Made by a program: the position numbers and the translations under genes
Assembly: GCF_009866525.1 (NCBI RefSeq)
Contig: NZ_CM020866.1
Coordinates: forward strand, 1-64,000
Length of the DNA: 64,000 nt
Direction: 5' to 3'
From: Spiroplasma poulsonii
GTDB lineage: Bacteria; Bacillota_I; Bacilli_A; Mycoplasmatales; Mycoplasmataceae
Notes under the pieces: generated by a model
What the model was told of the DNA's origin: nothing
Seen by the model: only the letters and a program-made list of their open reading frames with translations
Databases searched by the model: none
Shown: positions 17,674-28,982 of the stretch, piece after piece
Layout of the letters: every line of letters starts with the position of its first letter
Position numbering within the stretch: the stretch's first letter is position 1

Positions 17674-18543
17674 ATGAATAAAGATAGAGTAATTAAGGCG
17701 ATTAGCAATTCTCACAATGTAAAAATGACGGTTGTGGATGCAACTGAATCGCTAAATAACATTATCAAATTACATGAAACCAATCCATTAGCAATAATTG
17801 CATTGTCAAGAGTTGTTTTGGCAACAATTTTAATTGGTAGCGATATGAAAAATGCAACTGATAAAATGACAGCTATTATTAATGGAAATGGTCCAATTGG
17901 AACAATGATGGCTGAATATACTGGCCATAAAGTTCGTGCTTTTTGTGGGAACCCACAATTTGATGTTGAACAAATTGATCGTAGTAAAAACGTAATTTCA
18001 CAGGTAGTAGGAACTGATGGTTATTTGCGAGTAATGAAAGACTTGGGAATGAAAGATAGTTTTTCTGGTCAAATTGAATTGATTTCTGGTGAAATTAATT
18101 TGGATTTTACTTATTATTTAGCACAAAGCGAACAAATTAAATCGGTAATTGCTTGTTCAATTAAAATGAATGATGACAATACAATTGCTAAAGCAATTGG
18201 TTTTTATGCACAATTATTACCAGAACATAAGGATGAAGATATTGATTATTTAGAAGAAAAAGTTGGTAATTTAGAAAGTATTAGTCATAAGTTAATTGCT
18301 GAAAGTGATCTAACGAATGTTTTTAAATTAATTGATGAAAATGCAAAAGTATTAGAAACTGATTCTGTGGCATTTGAATGTAGTTGTTCATATGAAAAAG
18401 CCTTGGCATCAGCTAAATTATTAGGTGATGAACAATTGAATGAAATTTTAGAAAAAAATAGCGAAGTTGAAATTGTATGTGATTTTTGTCGTAAAAAATA
18501 TACAATTAAAGTCGCTGACTTAAAAGGATTGTTAAAAGAATAA
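17674..18543 (+). CDS. hslO: Redox-regulated chaperone Hsp33
   Basis: Hsp33 is a holdase switched on by oxidative unfolding of its zinc site. The 289-residue product carries the family's C-terminal zinc cysteines as CSCS and CDFC (about residues 243-279). The ATG at 17674 is chosen because AAGGAG lies nine bases before it. The upstream in-frame ATG at 17656 overlaps that ribosome-binding site. hslO next to ftsH is a common Firmicute arrangement. No terminator separates it clearly from the ABC gene downstream. Confidence 0.92.
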   Translation: MNKDRVIKAISNSHNVKMTVVDATESLNNIIKLHETNPLAIIALSRVVLATILIGSDMKNATDKMTAIINGNGPIGTMMAEYTGHKVRAFCGNPQFDVEQIDRSKNVISQVVGTDGYLRVMKDLGMKDSFSGQIELISGEINLDFTYYLAQSEQIKSVIACSIKMNDDNTIAKAIGFYAQLLPEHKDEDIDYLEEKVGNLESISHKLIAESDLTNVFKLIDENAKVLETDSVAFECSCSYEKALASAKLLGDEQLNEILEKNSEVEIVCDFCRKKYTIKVADLKGLLKE

Positions 18544-18563
18544 CTTTAATAAATATAAATAAG

Positions 18564-18593
18564 TTGATAAAATTAAAATAATTTTGTTATTAT
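18564..18593 (+). promoter_or_regulatory. Promoter of the ABC-transporter ATPase gene
   Basis: TTGATA at 18564-18569 and TATTAT at 18588-18593 are spaced by 18 bp. A GGGGAGG ribosome-binding site and the ATG at 18658 lie downstream. Confidence 0.5.
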
Positions 18594-18657
18594 ATTATTA
18601 TGATAAAAATTAATTGCAAAATGTAATGTGATATTTACCAGGGGAGGAAAAAACAAA

Positions 18658-19593
18658 ATGGCTGAAATGGGAAAAACACCTAGTACAGAAGAAACAAAAG
18701 CTAAAGCAAAGCAGTCTAAAGTAAAAGAACCAAAGGAAAAGAAAGAAAAAATCGATTATACTGCAGTTAAAGAATTTAAACAAAAACTAAAAGAACAAAA
18801 GAAACAAACTAAATTATATTCAAAACAAATTTTAAAAGGGGAAGTAATTTCAACAATCAAAACAAAACCAGATACAAGTAAATATGTTATTGAATTAGTA
18901 GATGTTAAGAAATCATATATTACAGGAGAAGTTGAAACACCAGTTTTAAAAGGAATTGATTTAAAATTAGAAAAAGGAGACTTTATTGTTATCTTAGGTC
19001 CTTCTGGATCAGGGAAAACAACCTTGCTAAATATTATTTCAGGATTAGATAAAGTTTCAAGTGGTGATGTTTTTGTTATTGGTTATAATTTGTCTTTATT
19101 AAAAGATGTTGATTTAACCAAATTTAGAAGAGATAATATTGGATTTATTTTTCAACAATATAACTTATTAACTAATTTAACTGCAAAAGAAAACGCCGAA
19201 GTTGGTGAAAACCTAAGTAAAAATAAAAACAAAGATATGACAATTAAAGATATTTTTGAGACAATTGGAATGGAAGAACAAATGAACAAATATCCTCATC
19301 AAATGTCAGGTGGTCAACAACAACGGGTTTCAATTGCTAGAGCATTAGCCAAAAATCCTGACATTCTATTTGGTGATGAACCAACGGGAGCTTTAGATGA
19401 AGAAATGGGTCGAAAAGTACTTGAAATTTTAGTCGATGTTAATAAAAAATATAGAACAACAGTCATTATTGTTACCCATAACCCCAATATTGCTGATATT
19501 GCAAATACAGTTATTCATGTTCGTAATGGATTAATTGATCAAATTAAGAAAAATACTCATCCAAAAAAACCAAGTGAAATTGATTGGTCTTAA
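18658..19593 (+). CDS. ABC transporter ATP-binding protein, MacB/LolD-like
   Basis: This is the ATPase of an export-type ABC system that pairs with FtsX-like permeases. The 311-residue product has a Lys/Glu-rich N-terminal extension of about 75 residues, then a standard nucleotide-binding domain: Walker A GPSGSGKTT (about residue 118), Q-loop FIFQQYNLL, signature SGGQQQR, Walker B ILFGDEPTGALD and the H-loop TH. The large FtsX-like permease at 24.4-28.8 kb is its likely partner. The locus has been split by an ISLre2-type insertion in its terminator. The substrate is unknown; lipoprotein or peptide export is typical for the family. Confidence 0.9.
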   Translation: MAEMGKTPSTEETKAKAKQSKVKEPKEKKEKIDYTAVKEFKQKLKEQKKQTKLYSKQILKGEVISTIKTKPDTSKYVIELVDVKKSYITGEVETPVLKGIDLKLEKGDFIVILGPSGSGKTTLLNIISGLDKVSSGDVFVIGYNLSLLKDVDLTKFRRDNIGFIFQQYNLLTNLTAKENAEVGENLSKNKNKDMTIKDIFETIGMEEQMNKYPHQMSGGQQQRVSIARALAKNPDILFGDEPTGALDEEMGRKVLEILVDVNKKYRTTVIIVTHNPNIADIANTVIHVRNGLIDQIKKNTHPKKPSEIDWS

Positions 19594-19632
19594 TCTATGA
19601 AACGGACCGAATATCAAATTAGGTACCTCCTA

Positions 19633-19660
19633 AACCGCTTAACGGGCGGTTTTTTATTTG
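19633..19660 (+). terminator. Terminator-like hairpin in the left end of the ISLre2-type element
   Basis: AACCGC pairs with GCGGTT around a short loop, followed by TTTTTATTT. It could insulate the transposase from outside transcription. Confidence 0.6.
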
Positions 19661-19758
19661 CAATCGTACGATAAAATAAGGATTTTTTCAGGTATTTTAA
19701 AAGTTAGATACTATTTTTCATTGTTGTCAAATTTTAATCTGGAATGGCAAGGGTTTTT

Positions 19759-20935
19759 TGGACAAATTTTATGTAGAGTAAAGATTTTTATATTCAATTG
19801 GTGTTAAATAATTTAATTTGCTGTGAATTCGTACATTATTGTATCAATTAACATAGTCAAATAATTCTAATTTAAATTGTTCAATATTTTTAAATTTTCT
19901 GTTTTTAATTAATTCTGTTTTTAAAATTTTATAGGTTGATTCAGAAACAGCATTATCATAAGGACAGCCTGGTTTACCATAAGATTTTGCAACATTGTTT
20001 TTAGCTAAAAGATTGTAAATGATATTGTTATTAAATTCGCTGCCTTGATCAGTATGAAATATTTTAATATTATCTAAAGAAAAACTAAGCTTTTTAAAAG
20101 TATTTTCAACTAATTTGGCATCTTTATGAGAACTAACATCATAACCAATAACTTCACGATTAAATAAATCAATTAGAAAGCACACATAATATCATTTGCT
20201 ATTGATAGCAACTTGTGTTAAATCACTGACAACAACTTCATGTAGTTTATAATTATTAAATTCTTGATTTAACAAATTATGATATTTGTATATAGCGTTT
20301 TTGTTACTTTGATGTTTATATTTAAGTTTTGTATAATTGGAAATTAAGTTATATCTTTGCATTATTTTACTAATTTTTATTCGTGATAATAAAATATTTT
20401 GTTGTGCTAACATAACTTTAATTTTTCTTGTGCCATAATTTTTACGACTTTTTAAGAAAATACTGATAACAGCATTATCAATAGTATGGTTTGATTTAGG
20501 ATTATTTGATTTCAATTGATAATAAAACGTTGATCTAGGAACTTTTAGTGTTTTGCATAAATTAGTAATTGCATATTTTTCTTTGTTGTTTTTAATAATT
20601 ACTATTTTTTGCCTATTATCAGTGTGGCTTGCTTTAAAATATCATTTTCCATTCGTAATTGTTTAATTTCTTTTCTTAGATGAATTAGTTCATTTTCTTC
20701 TGGGCTTCGATTATCTTTTGCTTTAAATGAACCAGAATTATTGAATTCATAAATTCATTTTCAAACTGTTGATTTACCGACCTGATAGTCACTGGACAAT
20801 TGTTTTGATGTTTTACCTGTTTTATAAAGACTAACAATTTGTTGTTTAAATTCATCGGTATAATGATTCTTTGCCATAATTACACCTCCATTTATTAATT
20901 TAATTATAATCCTTACTCCACATTATTGTTGTCCA
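19759..20935 (-). mobile_element. IS3-family (IS150 group) insertion sequence
   Basis: The ends form an imperfect inverted repeat starting TGGACA and sharing ATGT-GAGTAA-GAT (left from 19759, right to 20935), giving 1,177 bp. The transposase is on the minus strand in the usual orfA/orfB arrangement. No clear 3-bp target duplication is present (TTT on the left, ATT on the right), and about 100 residues of the surrounding ISLre2 transposase are missing, so a deletion probably accompanied or followed insertion. Confidence 0.85.
19769..20877 (-). CDS. IS3-family transposase OrfAB made by -1 frameshift
   Basis: OrfA (20877 down to 20602, 91 residues) has a helix-turn-helix ([16 protein letters not shown]) and a leucine-zipper-like coiled coil, and stops at GGC-AAA-AAA-TAG. 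The OrfB frame is entered by a -1 slip on the A6 run at that stop and continues as [18 protein letters not shown] without a break. The integrase core shows the DDE residues in [16 protein letters not shown] and the Glu of [10 protein letters not shown]. The fused protein would be 369 residues and has no other lesions, so this copy may be active. Confidence 0.85.
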
Positions 20936-22138
20936 ATTTATCTTAACCCATCCAGTTATAAATTTTGAGATGCAAGTGTATATAATAATAAAACAAAAAA
21001 TTATGGAAAATGACGATTCAAGTGTCTTTTACTAGAGGATTTAAAATTTGAAAAATATCAAAAAATTACACATGATTTAAAAGAATTAATATTAACTAAT
21101 GTAGCTGATGAAAAAAGAATTAAAGATATTAATGATATGATTCCAGTTAAAAGTCTTTCATATTCTTCAATAGCTAGATTAATTAATAAATTGGATCTTA
21201 ATTTAGAAAATGCAAGTAATAATTTTGGCAATAAAACATCATCAAAATATATTTATATTGTTCTAGATGATACTTTTTTCTCTTTAAAAGAGAAAAATAA
21301 GAAGAAGAAATTTCGAATTCGGACAGCATTTTTTCATCAAGGTCATATGCCAGAAGATGAAAGAGTTGGAAATTCAATTTTATTAAATAAAAGAGCTTAT
21401 TGTAAATTATTAAGAACTGCTACAAATATTAATACATTAGAATATAGTGAAGAACTTTTCAAAGAAATGTCAAAATATTATAATATTACACCTGATACTC
21501 AATTTATTGTATGTGGAGATGGCGCTGATTGGATAAAAAATACTTCTCATTTTTTAAATGCAAAATATGTTTTAGATAAGTTTCATGCAATTAGAAGAAT
21601 TGGAACAGTATTTAATTTAAAAAGTAAGTATGATAAATTACAGTTTAAAATTTGTAAAGGTCTTTTTAACAATGGAGAATATACAAAATTAATTACTCAT
21701 TTAGAATACTTTAAAAATAAACCTAATTTAATTACTAAACAAAATAATTTATTAAATGTAATTAAATACTTAAAAAAACGTAAAGATGGAATTATTGCGT
21801 ATAAACATGATTGATGTTTAAGCGCATGTGCGGAAGCATTAATATCGCATACAATAAAAGCACAATTAGGTCATGGGAATAAGATATATTCGTATGATTG
21901 ATTTAGGAACATTTTAACCTTACGTGTAGCAAAAATTAATGGATTAAACTTAGTTAAAGAAATGTTTAATGAACAGCTTGAAAATAAAGACATTTCATTG
22001 TAAAATATAAAAATGGCTAAGTGAAATAATAATGTTAATAATTCATTATATGATCCTAAAAAGGGAGGGATTCCTGTAATGAATTATCGTACTACTAGTA
22101 TTAGTAAAGTATTAAAAGAAATAATAGCAGTAAGATAG
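20936..22138 (+). pseudogene. Degraded ISLre2/UPF0236-type transposase (Mbov_0401-like)
   Basis: The frame is open from the IS3 border and reads into CLLLEDLKFEKYQKI, a segment typical of the UPF0236 transposase family, then GDGADWIKNTSHF and LDKFHA around the catalytic region. There is no start: the N-terminal 100 or so residues are gone at the IS3 junction. An in-frame TAA at 21999-22001, followed by 45 more good codons to TAG at 22136-22138, is probably a CAA-to-TAA change. The element is therefore dead. The same family is present intact at 46.8-48.2 kb. Confidence 0.85.
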
Positions 22139-22330
22139 CAGTTAAAAAACCAGTAATCTTACAAAAAAAGAATATTTTAAAATATTCCCATTTTAGTATT
22201 CCCTTTTTTAAAGAAATGTGTTTTAATAAGTGTGTAAATAAGATACTTTTAAATTAAGCGGTTTAATGATTAACTATTTTTAAAAATAGTCTAAAATTAT
22301 TGTTAAACTGGTACCTAAAATAATATTCGA
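22139..22330. other. 3' non-coding end of the ISLre2-type element
   Basis: About 190 bp of AT-rich sequence with no reading frame. It repeats the AAACCGCTTAA word found near the left end, in inverted orientation, and ends in the right terminal repeat. Confidence 0.6.
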
Positions 22331-22369
22331 TCTATGAAACGCTAATAATAGCGTTTCATAGATTTTTTT
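22331..22369 (+). terminator. Strong terminator, the insertion target of the ISLre2-type element
   Basis: A perfect 14-bp stem (TCTATGAAACGCTA / TAGCGTTTCATAGA) is followed by seven T residues. The first 11 bases also occur right after the ABC ATPase stop codon at 19594-19604, so this hairpin originally followed that gene at 1 bp and has been pushed 2.7 kb away. Confidence 0.85.
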
Positions 22370-22587
22370 ATTATAATAATTATAAATCTTTAAAAATAAA
22401 AAGGAAAGGAGTAGTGTTCAATAATGCGGATTTATCAAGATTATGTTAGCGACAAGATGATATGAGACAATGATGTTAATTATTCTTCTATTGCTGGTAG
22501 TTATATTTTTTATATTGCTTCTTTTCTAATTATTACTGGTTTTACTTTATTAATTAATTCTAAGTTAGCCTTTAAATTTAATAATTA

Positions 22588-23649
22588 GACTTCTTGCGAT
22601 ACCCTTTTTTATTAAAATATTATTATAAAATATAATTTATGAGGACATAAAAATATGAACAATAATAAATTTAATACTCTTAATGATAGAGAATGGTTAA
22701 GATTAACAGGAATAAAAAAATCCACTTTTAATAAAATGTTAGATATTTTAAAAGTTGCTGAAATAGAAAAATTTAAAAAAGGTGGTAAAACTAATAAATT
22801 ATCATTAGAAAATAGATTATTGATGACTTTATTATATTGACGAGAATATCAGACTTATTTTCATCTTGGTAAAAGTTTTGATATTAGTGAGGCTAATTGT
22901 TATCGTAATATTAAGTGAATTGAAGATATTTTAATTAAAAACTCTGATTTTCAACAACTTGCTGGTAAAAAAGCACTAATAAATGATTATTTTAATGATA
23001 AAACTATTATTATTGATGCTACCGAAACCCCAATCCAACGCCCAAAAAAAGACAAAAACAATCTTATTCTGGTAAAAAAAAACACACGATCAAAACACAA
23101 GTAATTATCGAACAAGAAACCAAAAAAATTATTGCAACAAGTTTTTCGCTCGGAAAAAAACATGATTATGCTTTATTTAAAGAATCAAAAATCCCAATTT
23201 TAAAAAATACCAAATTAATAGTTGATAGTGGTTATCAAGGAATACAAAAAAATCACAATAATGTTCTAATACCTACAAAGAAAACAAAGAAAAACCCTTT
23301 AAACAAAGAACAAAAGCAATATAATAGACTAGTTTCAAAAATGAGAATTATTATTGAAAATATTTTTGCTATTCTTAAAAAATTTAAAATTATTACAGAA
23401 AAATATCGTAATCGAAGAAAAAGATTTGGTTTAAGATTTAATTTAATTGCCTCAATTTATAATTTACAATTATTATATTTAACATAAAATATTTATTTAA
23501 AATTAAATAATTTAAATAATAAATTAATTTTTCGTTGTGGAAAAATATTAAATTTTTAAATAAAAAACATAATTAATTAAAATTATATTTTTCTATTAGT
23601 ATCTTTTTTACAAATATTTGCAATTTTTTAACAAGTAATGCAAGAAGTC
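22588..23649 (+). mobile_element. IS5-family insertion sequence, copy 1
   Basis: The copy is 1,062 bp with terminal inverted repeats GACTTCTTGC / GCAAGAAGTC, flanked by TA at 22586-22587 and 23650-23651. It has a 3-bp in-frame deletion in the Lys-rich part after the frameshift site compared with the other copies. Confidence 0.95.
22655..23487 (+). CDS. IS5-family transposase, -1 frameshift, copy 1
   Basis: OrfA (22655-23104) starts with a helix-turn-helix-like domain of the DDE_Tnp_4 type and reaches the first catalytic Asp in IIIDATETPIQRP. The downstream frame begins at the slippery A-AAA-AAA-G (CCA AAA AAA GAC) and continues as RQKQSYSGKKKK, through VDSGYQG (second Asp) and RMIIENIFAILKK-like C-terminal Glu region. 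A -1 shift gives one protein of 277 residues. TGA encodes Trp at codon 62. AGGACAT is the likely ribosome-binding site. The subgroup (IS427-like, TA duplication, two frames) is inferred from layout. Confidence 0.88.
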
Positions 23650-25935
23650 TATTATAGAAAACAAAATTTTAATCAAGTAAATTATTTTTTTAATATTATT
23701 TTTACAGTTGTTTTTTGCTTTCTTAATGCTAGTGTTTTCTTTGCCCGTATAAAATTTGAAAGTACAGCTCTTTTATTATATACATATTTTTGATATTTTT
23801 TTATTCCAACTTGAATTTTATGAATTACTGCCATTTTAACAAGAAACAATTTTTTCTTTTTAATTACAAAAACAATTTTATTAATTATTTTATTTTTAAT
23901 TTTAACACCATGAACATTTTTAGTATCATTTAAAACTATTAATTATTTTTTAAATTTTATTTTATTTAATGTTTTAACTAATATTTTACGTAGTATATTA
24001 GTATTATGTTTTATGCTTGTTTTTTTATTAACAATAAAATTATGTTTTTTAAATTTACTACAAAAAGCAATTATTAAGTTTAGCACTAATAAAATGGAAA
24101 AAACTCTTTTTTTCTTACTAAAAATGCAACAAGCAACCACAAAAACGTTAGCAACAACATATGCAATGGATTTCTTTTTAATTTATCTTAATAAGTTAAT
24201 TAATGATAAAAATAGTAAAGTTAATCTAACGGATGAATATAATATTAACGAAAATTGTGAATTGTTGTTACTAACACAAAACGATAATAGTATTAAGGAA
24301 ACAAAAATTATTATTAATGGTTGAAAGTTAACACTACGAAATTAATTTTTCTTATTTTTTAAATAAAAATTTAAGAAAAGAGGAAAAAAATGAAGAAAGT
24401 TTTAAAAAGTTACATTAGAACCTATCTTAAACAATGAATTGAGTCATTGGGTTTAATTTTATTTGTAACAATTTTATCTTTAGCAGTAATTGGGATTTTA
24501 GCATCAACATTACAGTTATCAGGTAAAAATAAAAGTATTAATCAGGCAACAAATACTTGGAACTATAGTTTAATTAGTTCACCAAGTAAATTTGAAAATG
24601 AGTTTACTTATAGTTATTTTGTTGCTGAATCAACAGCCTATAATTTAGCACCAATTAAAGACCCAAATGGGTTAGGGATTTTATCACAAGTTGGTTATGA
24701 TGCTTTAAAGAGTAAAGATAATGATCCAATTGGGAATGTTGAAAATCAATTGGCATGGGGAGAAGATTTAAAAAATATTCTAAATAATTACTTTAATTAT
24801 CCCGAAACACCAACAGATCTTAGTTATGGGGGAAAAACATTATTAGCTAGTGAAGTTTTTAATGATGTTTTTAAAAATATTATTAAAAACTATTATAATG
24901 ATGCATCTTACTATGTTAATAATAAGATTATGGAGACCTATCAAAATCAGTTTGCATTATCAGTTGATTTAGAATTTTATTATGAATCATATGGAACTCC
25001 AACTACAATCACACCAGATGGTTATTATTACATTACAAGTGGAACTAAAAAAATTAATCCCACTTTAGGAAAATGAGTTGATAACCCAGTTATGCTAAAA
25101 GGAGAAAATAAAACACAAGATAATGAAATTGTTGTTACTGATAAATTTGCAAAAGATAATAATTATCAGTTAAATGATAAAATTAATTTTTATAATTTAG
25201 GAACATTAGTTCCAGAATTAAAAGAACCAGTTATTAGTGGTTTTGGAACGAAAGTAGATACCTTATCACAATCTGATTACTTTTCAATGACGGGGGATCC
25301 TTCTAAATATGCTGCAGTTTTTATTAATGATAATATTTTAAATAAAATGTATCAAAATGTTTGACTAAACCAAAACAAACCAAAAGGTTTTAATTTTGGC
25401 ATAAATCAAAAAGTTAATTTTTTGAACAATTCATCATTTACTACTTTACGCAATGTTTTTACCCAAAAAAATAATTTTGATAAATCAGTTTATTTAGCAA
25501 GTAGTGGTGTTCTAATTGCATATAATTCATTAGGACCAATTTCAAAGATCAGTTCAATGAAAGTAACAACAACAATTTATACCTTATTAGGAATTGGAAT
25601 GATTGTTTTAGCATTTATTTTTATTAGTTTTGTTATGAAAAAAGAAATGAACAAAACAAGAAAACAATTAGGGATTTTTAAAGCACTAGGATATCGTACT
25701 AGTGAGTTGGTGTGAATTTTCACTGTTAAAACATTAATAACAATTATGGGTGGTTTAATTTTTGGATATTTACTTTCAATTCCATTGCAAATTTACATGT
25801 ATGGACAATTTGAAACAATGGTAACGATTAGTTATGATAAGGTTTATGCAGGATGAGGATTTATGACAATAATTTTTATAGTTGTTCCTGTTTTCTTTAC
25901 GATTGCTTCATATATTACAACATTTTTATATATTA

Positions 25936-26999
25936 GACTTCTTGCATTACTTGTTAAAAAATTGCAAATATTTGTAAAAAAGATACTAATAGAAAAATAT
26001 AATTTTAATTAATTATGTTTTTTATTTAAAAATTTAATATTTTTCCACAACGAAAAATTAATTTATTATTTAAATTATTTAATTTTAAATAAATATTTTA
26101 TGTTAAATATAATATTTGTAAATTATAAATTGAGGCAATTAAATTAAATCTTAAACCAAATCTTTTTCTTCGATTATGATATTTTTCTGTAATAATTTTA
26201 AATTTTTTAAGAATAGCAAAAATATTTTCAATAATAATTCTCATTTTTGAAACTAGTCTATTATATTGCTTTTGTTCTTTGTTTAAAGGGTTTTTCTTTG
26301 TTTTCTTTGTAGGTATTAGAACATTATTGTGATTTTTTTGTATTCCTTGATAACCACTATCAACTATTAATTTGGTATTTTTTAAAATTGGGATTTTTGA
26401 TTCTTTAAATAAAGCATAACCATGTTTTTTTCCGAGCGAAAAACTTGTTGCAATAATTTTTTTGGTTTCTTGTTCGATAATTACTTGTGTTTTGATCGTG
26501 TGTTTTTTCTTTTTACCAGAATAAGATTGTTTTTGTCTTTTTTTGGGCGTTGGATTGGAGTTTCGGTAGCATCAATAATAATAGTTTTATCATTAAAATA
26601 ATCATTTATTAGTGCTTTTTTACCAGCAAGTTGTTGAAAATCAGAGTTTTTAATTAAAATATCTTCAATTCACTTAATATTACGATAACAATTAGCCTCA
26701 CTAATATCAAAACTTTTACCAAGATGAAAATAAGTCTGATATTCTCGTCAATATAATAAAGTCATCAATAATCTATTTTCTAATGATAATTTATTAGTTT
26801 TACCACCTTTTTTAAATTTTTCTATTTCAGCAACTTTAAAATATCTAACATTTTATTAAAAGTGGATTTTTTTATTCCTGTTAATCTTAACCATTCTCTA
26901 TCATTAAGAGTATTAAATTTATTATTGTTCATATTTTTATGTCCTCATAAATTATATTTTATAATAATATTTTAATAAAAAAGGGTATCGCAAGAAGTC
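25936..26999 (-). mobile_element. IS5-family insertion sequence, copy 2
   Basis: The copy is 1,064 bp, flanked by TA at 25934-25935 and 27000-27001, inside the FtsX-like permease gene. It has lost one base in the transposase gene. Confidence 0.95.
26098..26932 (-). pseudogene. IS5-family transposase, copy 2, inactivated by a 1-bp deletion
   Basis: Compared with the other copies one T is missing near 26832 (CAACTTTAAAATA instead of CAACTTTTAAAATA). This breaks the frame after about 31 residues. There are further substitutions, including one that changes the KHDYAL segment. It is the most diverged of the eight copies and probably the oldest. Confidence 0.85.
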
Positions 27000-28837
27000 T
27001 ATTAAAGAACCAATTCTATCATTAGTAAATAATGTTGCAAAAAGTAATAAGGCTGTTCGTGCTGGTTTAATATCACGGTTATTATCGAAACATGGCAAAG
27101 CATTTACTTGGCGTTTACAACTTGCTTTTACTTCTCGAAATAAAGGTAAATTTACTTTAACAATTATTTTATTTTTCTTTTCATCATTATTGTTAATCTT
27201 AATGTTAGGAGCAACAAATATTGCCAAATCAATTACCGGTGGGATGTTTAATGTGTTAAATAGTAAATTAGATCATACTTTAACATTTAATAATTTTCCC
27301 CGAATTAACGAGAATGGACAAGCAAACGGACAATTGACTATTAGCGATCAAGATTATCAACAATATGATTTTAAGTTTAAGTCTTATCATAATCTTAGTG
27401 ATATTACAAAAACTAATCAGACTGCCACAACCTTTCATAACGCCTTTAATAAAATTGATCCAACTTCACCAATGGCAGGACAACAATATATTGCTTTACT
27501 ACAAAAATATAAAGTTCAAGATCAAAGCGGGGATAATCAATATTTGTATCTAAAAGATTTAAAAACAATTTTCAGTCTAATGAGTACGAATAATACTTTT
27601 TATCAAAATAAATTTGATCCAAGTATTTATCCAAATTTAATGAGCTTAATGTTAAATGCAATTATGATGGATGATAATGCTAATTCAGTTGTAACTTTTA
27701 ATGACTTCTGATATAACCCCAATCAAGAAACAACTTTCTATTCGCTTCCAGTTATTTTAGATAGTAATCTTGATGAACCAAGAATGACAATTAAAGGAAT
27801 CAATAACAATGGTAATATTGGAGGATACTATAATAATGCATTGAATTGAGAAGGAATTTCGCAACAACAAATCGATAAAATTTTTAATCCAACAAATACA
27901 CCAAATAAAATTAAAGGATTAATTTCTTATAAATTAGCACGGAATGCTAATTATAAAATTGGTGATACTTTCAAAGTAAAAACAGAGACACCAAATAAAA
28001 CTAGTGTTGAAGTTGAGATTATTGGGATTATTAAAAATAATACGGTTACTGATGACATTTATACTAGCTATGATAATGTTATGCATAATTTGTTTGTTGC
28101 AAATACAATTGATCCAAAACAACCAGAGACAAATATTTACAATGGCTTGTATTCACAACAAAAAATGTATGAGGGTAAAATTAATTTAAAAAACATGGCA
28201 GAATCAATTAAAAATTTAAAATTCATTGGGAATAATTTAGTAATTGCTGCTAGTCATAATCAATCAATTTGAGATGCCTTACTTAATATTGATACAAAAA
28301 CAGTAACCGCAACTCTAATTAGTGGAATGGCAGGAACAGGATCAACAGGAAAAGATTTTGGAATGTTACCGTTAAACATTCTTCGAACTTCAGTTGATGA
28401 TATGTTAACAAAAATGAACAGTTCAATGTTAATGTTTGAACTATTAGTTGTGTTAATTATTTTAATCTTGTTAGTAGTTGTTGTGATGGTTATTATTGAT
28501 GAATTAATTCCAATTATTTTAACAATGAAAGCAATTGGATATAATAATGGCAAAATTAACTTTGTTGTTATGGGTAGTTATGTGATCGGGGTTATTATTA
28601 CCTTTATTGTTGCTTGAGTTGTTTCAATCTTAATTTGGCAAGGCCTTGGGATTTTAATCTACAATCTCTTTAAAATTGTTTTAAATATTCCAATTGATAT
28701 TAAAGGAACATTAATCGCTTTAGCTATTATTACTATCATTTTATTGACTTCATGATTTACTGCAATGAACTCAATTAAAAAACACCGTGTAACAGAAATT
28801 ACTAATTAAAATTACTTTGTCATAATTAAAAAAACAA

Positions 28838-28878
28838 TTAAAATAACTTTAATAATAGTATTATTAAAGTTATTTTAA
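28838..28878. terminator. Bidirectional terminator-like 19-bp hairpin after the permease gene
   Basis: A perfect 19-bp inverted repeat (28838-28856 and 28860-28878) with a 3-base loop. Its arms end in TTAAAATAACTTT / AAAGTTATTTTAA. The T-run is short. Confidence 0.6.
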
Positions 28879-28982
28879 TGCTGTTTAAATTAATATTAAA
28901 AATAAAGGCAATTTATTGAATTTATAATCATTTTTTATTAATATTTACTTAATGACTATTAATTAAAGAAGGAACTAAAAAG

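Larger units (their letters stand above)
19605..22332 (+). mobile_element. ISLre2-type element with 9-bp target duplication, carrying a nested IS3 copy
   Basis: The two ends form a 23-bp imperfect inverted repeat that begins GAYCGAATAT and ends TTAGGTACC (19605-19627 and the complement of 22310-22332). They are flanked by a direct 9-bp repeat, TATGAAACG, at 19596-19604 and 22333-22341, the size expected for ISLre2. Inside are a terminator-like hairpin near the left end, the remains of an ISLre2/UPF0236-type transposase, and an IS3 copy at 19759-20935 that has cut away the start of that transposase. The element landed in the terminator hairpin downstream of the ABC ATPase gene. Confidence 0.85.
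22424..24345 (+). pseudogene. Multi-pass membrane protein gene split by IS5-family copy 1
   Basis: Codons 22424-22587 and 23652-24345 join exactly, in frame, when the IS and one TA are removed, giving a 285-residue protein. It is unrecognised. Hydropathy by eye shows about six membrane segments (around residues 25-43, 68-88, 97-118, 126-146, 155-185) with a mixed soluble tail. AAGGAAAGGAG precedes the ATG. It lies between the ABC ATPase and the FtsX-like permease, so it may belong to the same export system. As it stands only about 54 residues plus vector-like tail can be made. Confidence 0.8.
24390..28809 (+). pseudogene. FtsX/MacB-like ABC permease gene split by IS5-family copy 2
   Basis: Codons 24390-25935 and 27002-28809 join in frame across the IS to give 1,117 residues. 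The layout is TM1 (about residues 18-40), a large external domain (about 45-390), a three-helix FtsX block (about 400-515, where the IS lies), TM (about 560-585), a second large external domain, and a final three-helix block (about 970-1105). That is the double-FtsX layout of mollicute exporters, and GIFKALGYRTSEL is a typical FtsX loop. The likely partner is the ATPase at 18.7 kb. The insertion must destroy function. Confidence 0.88.
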
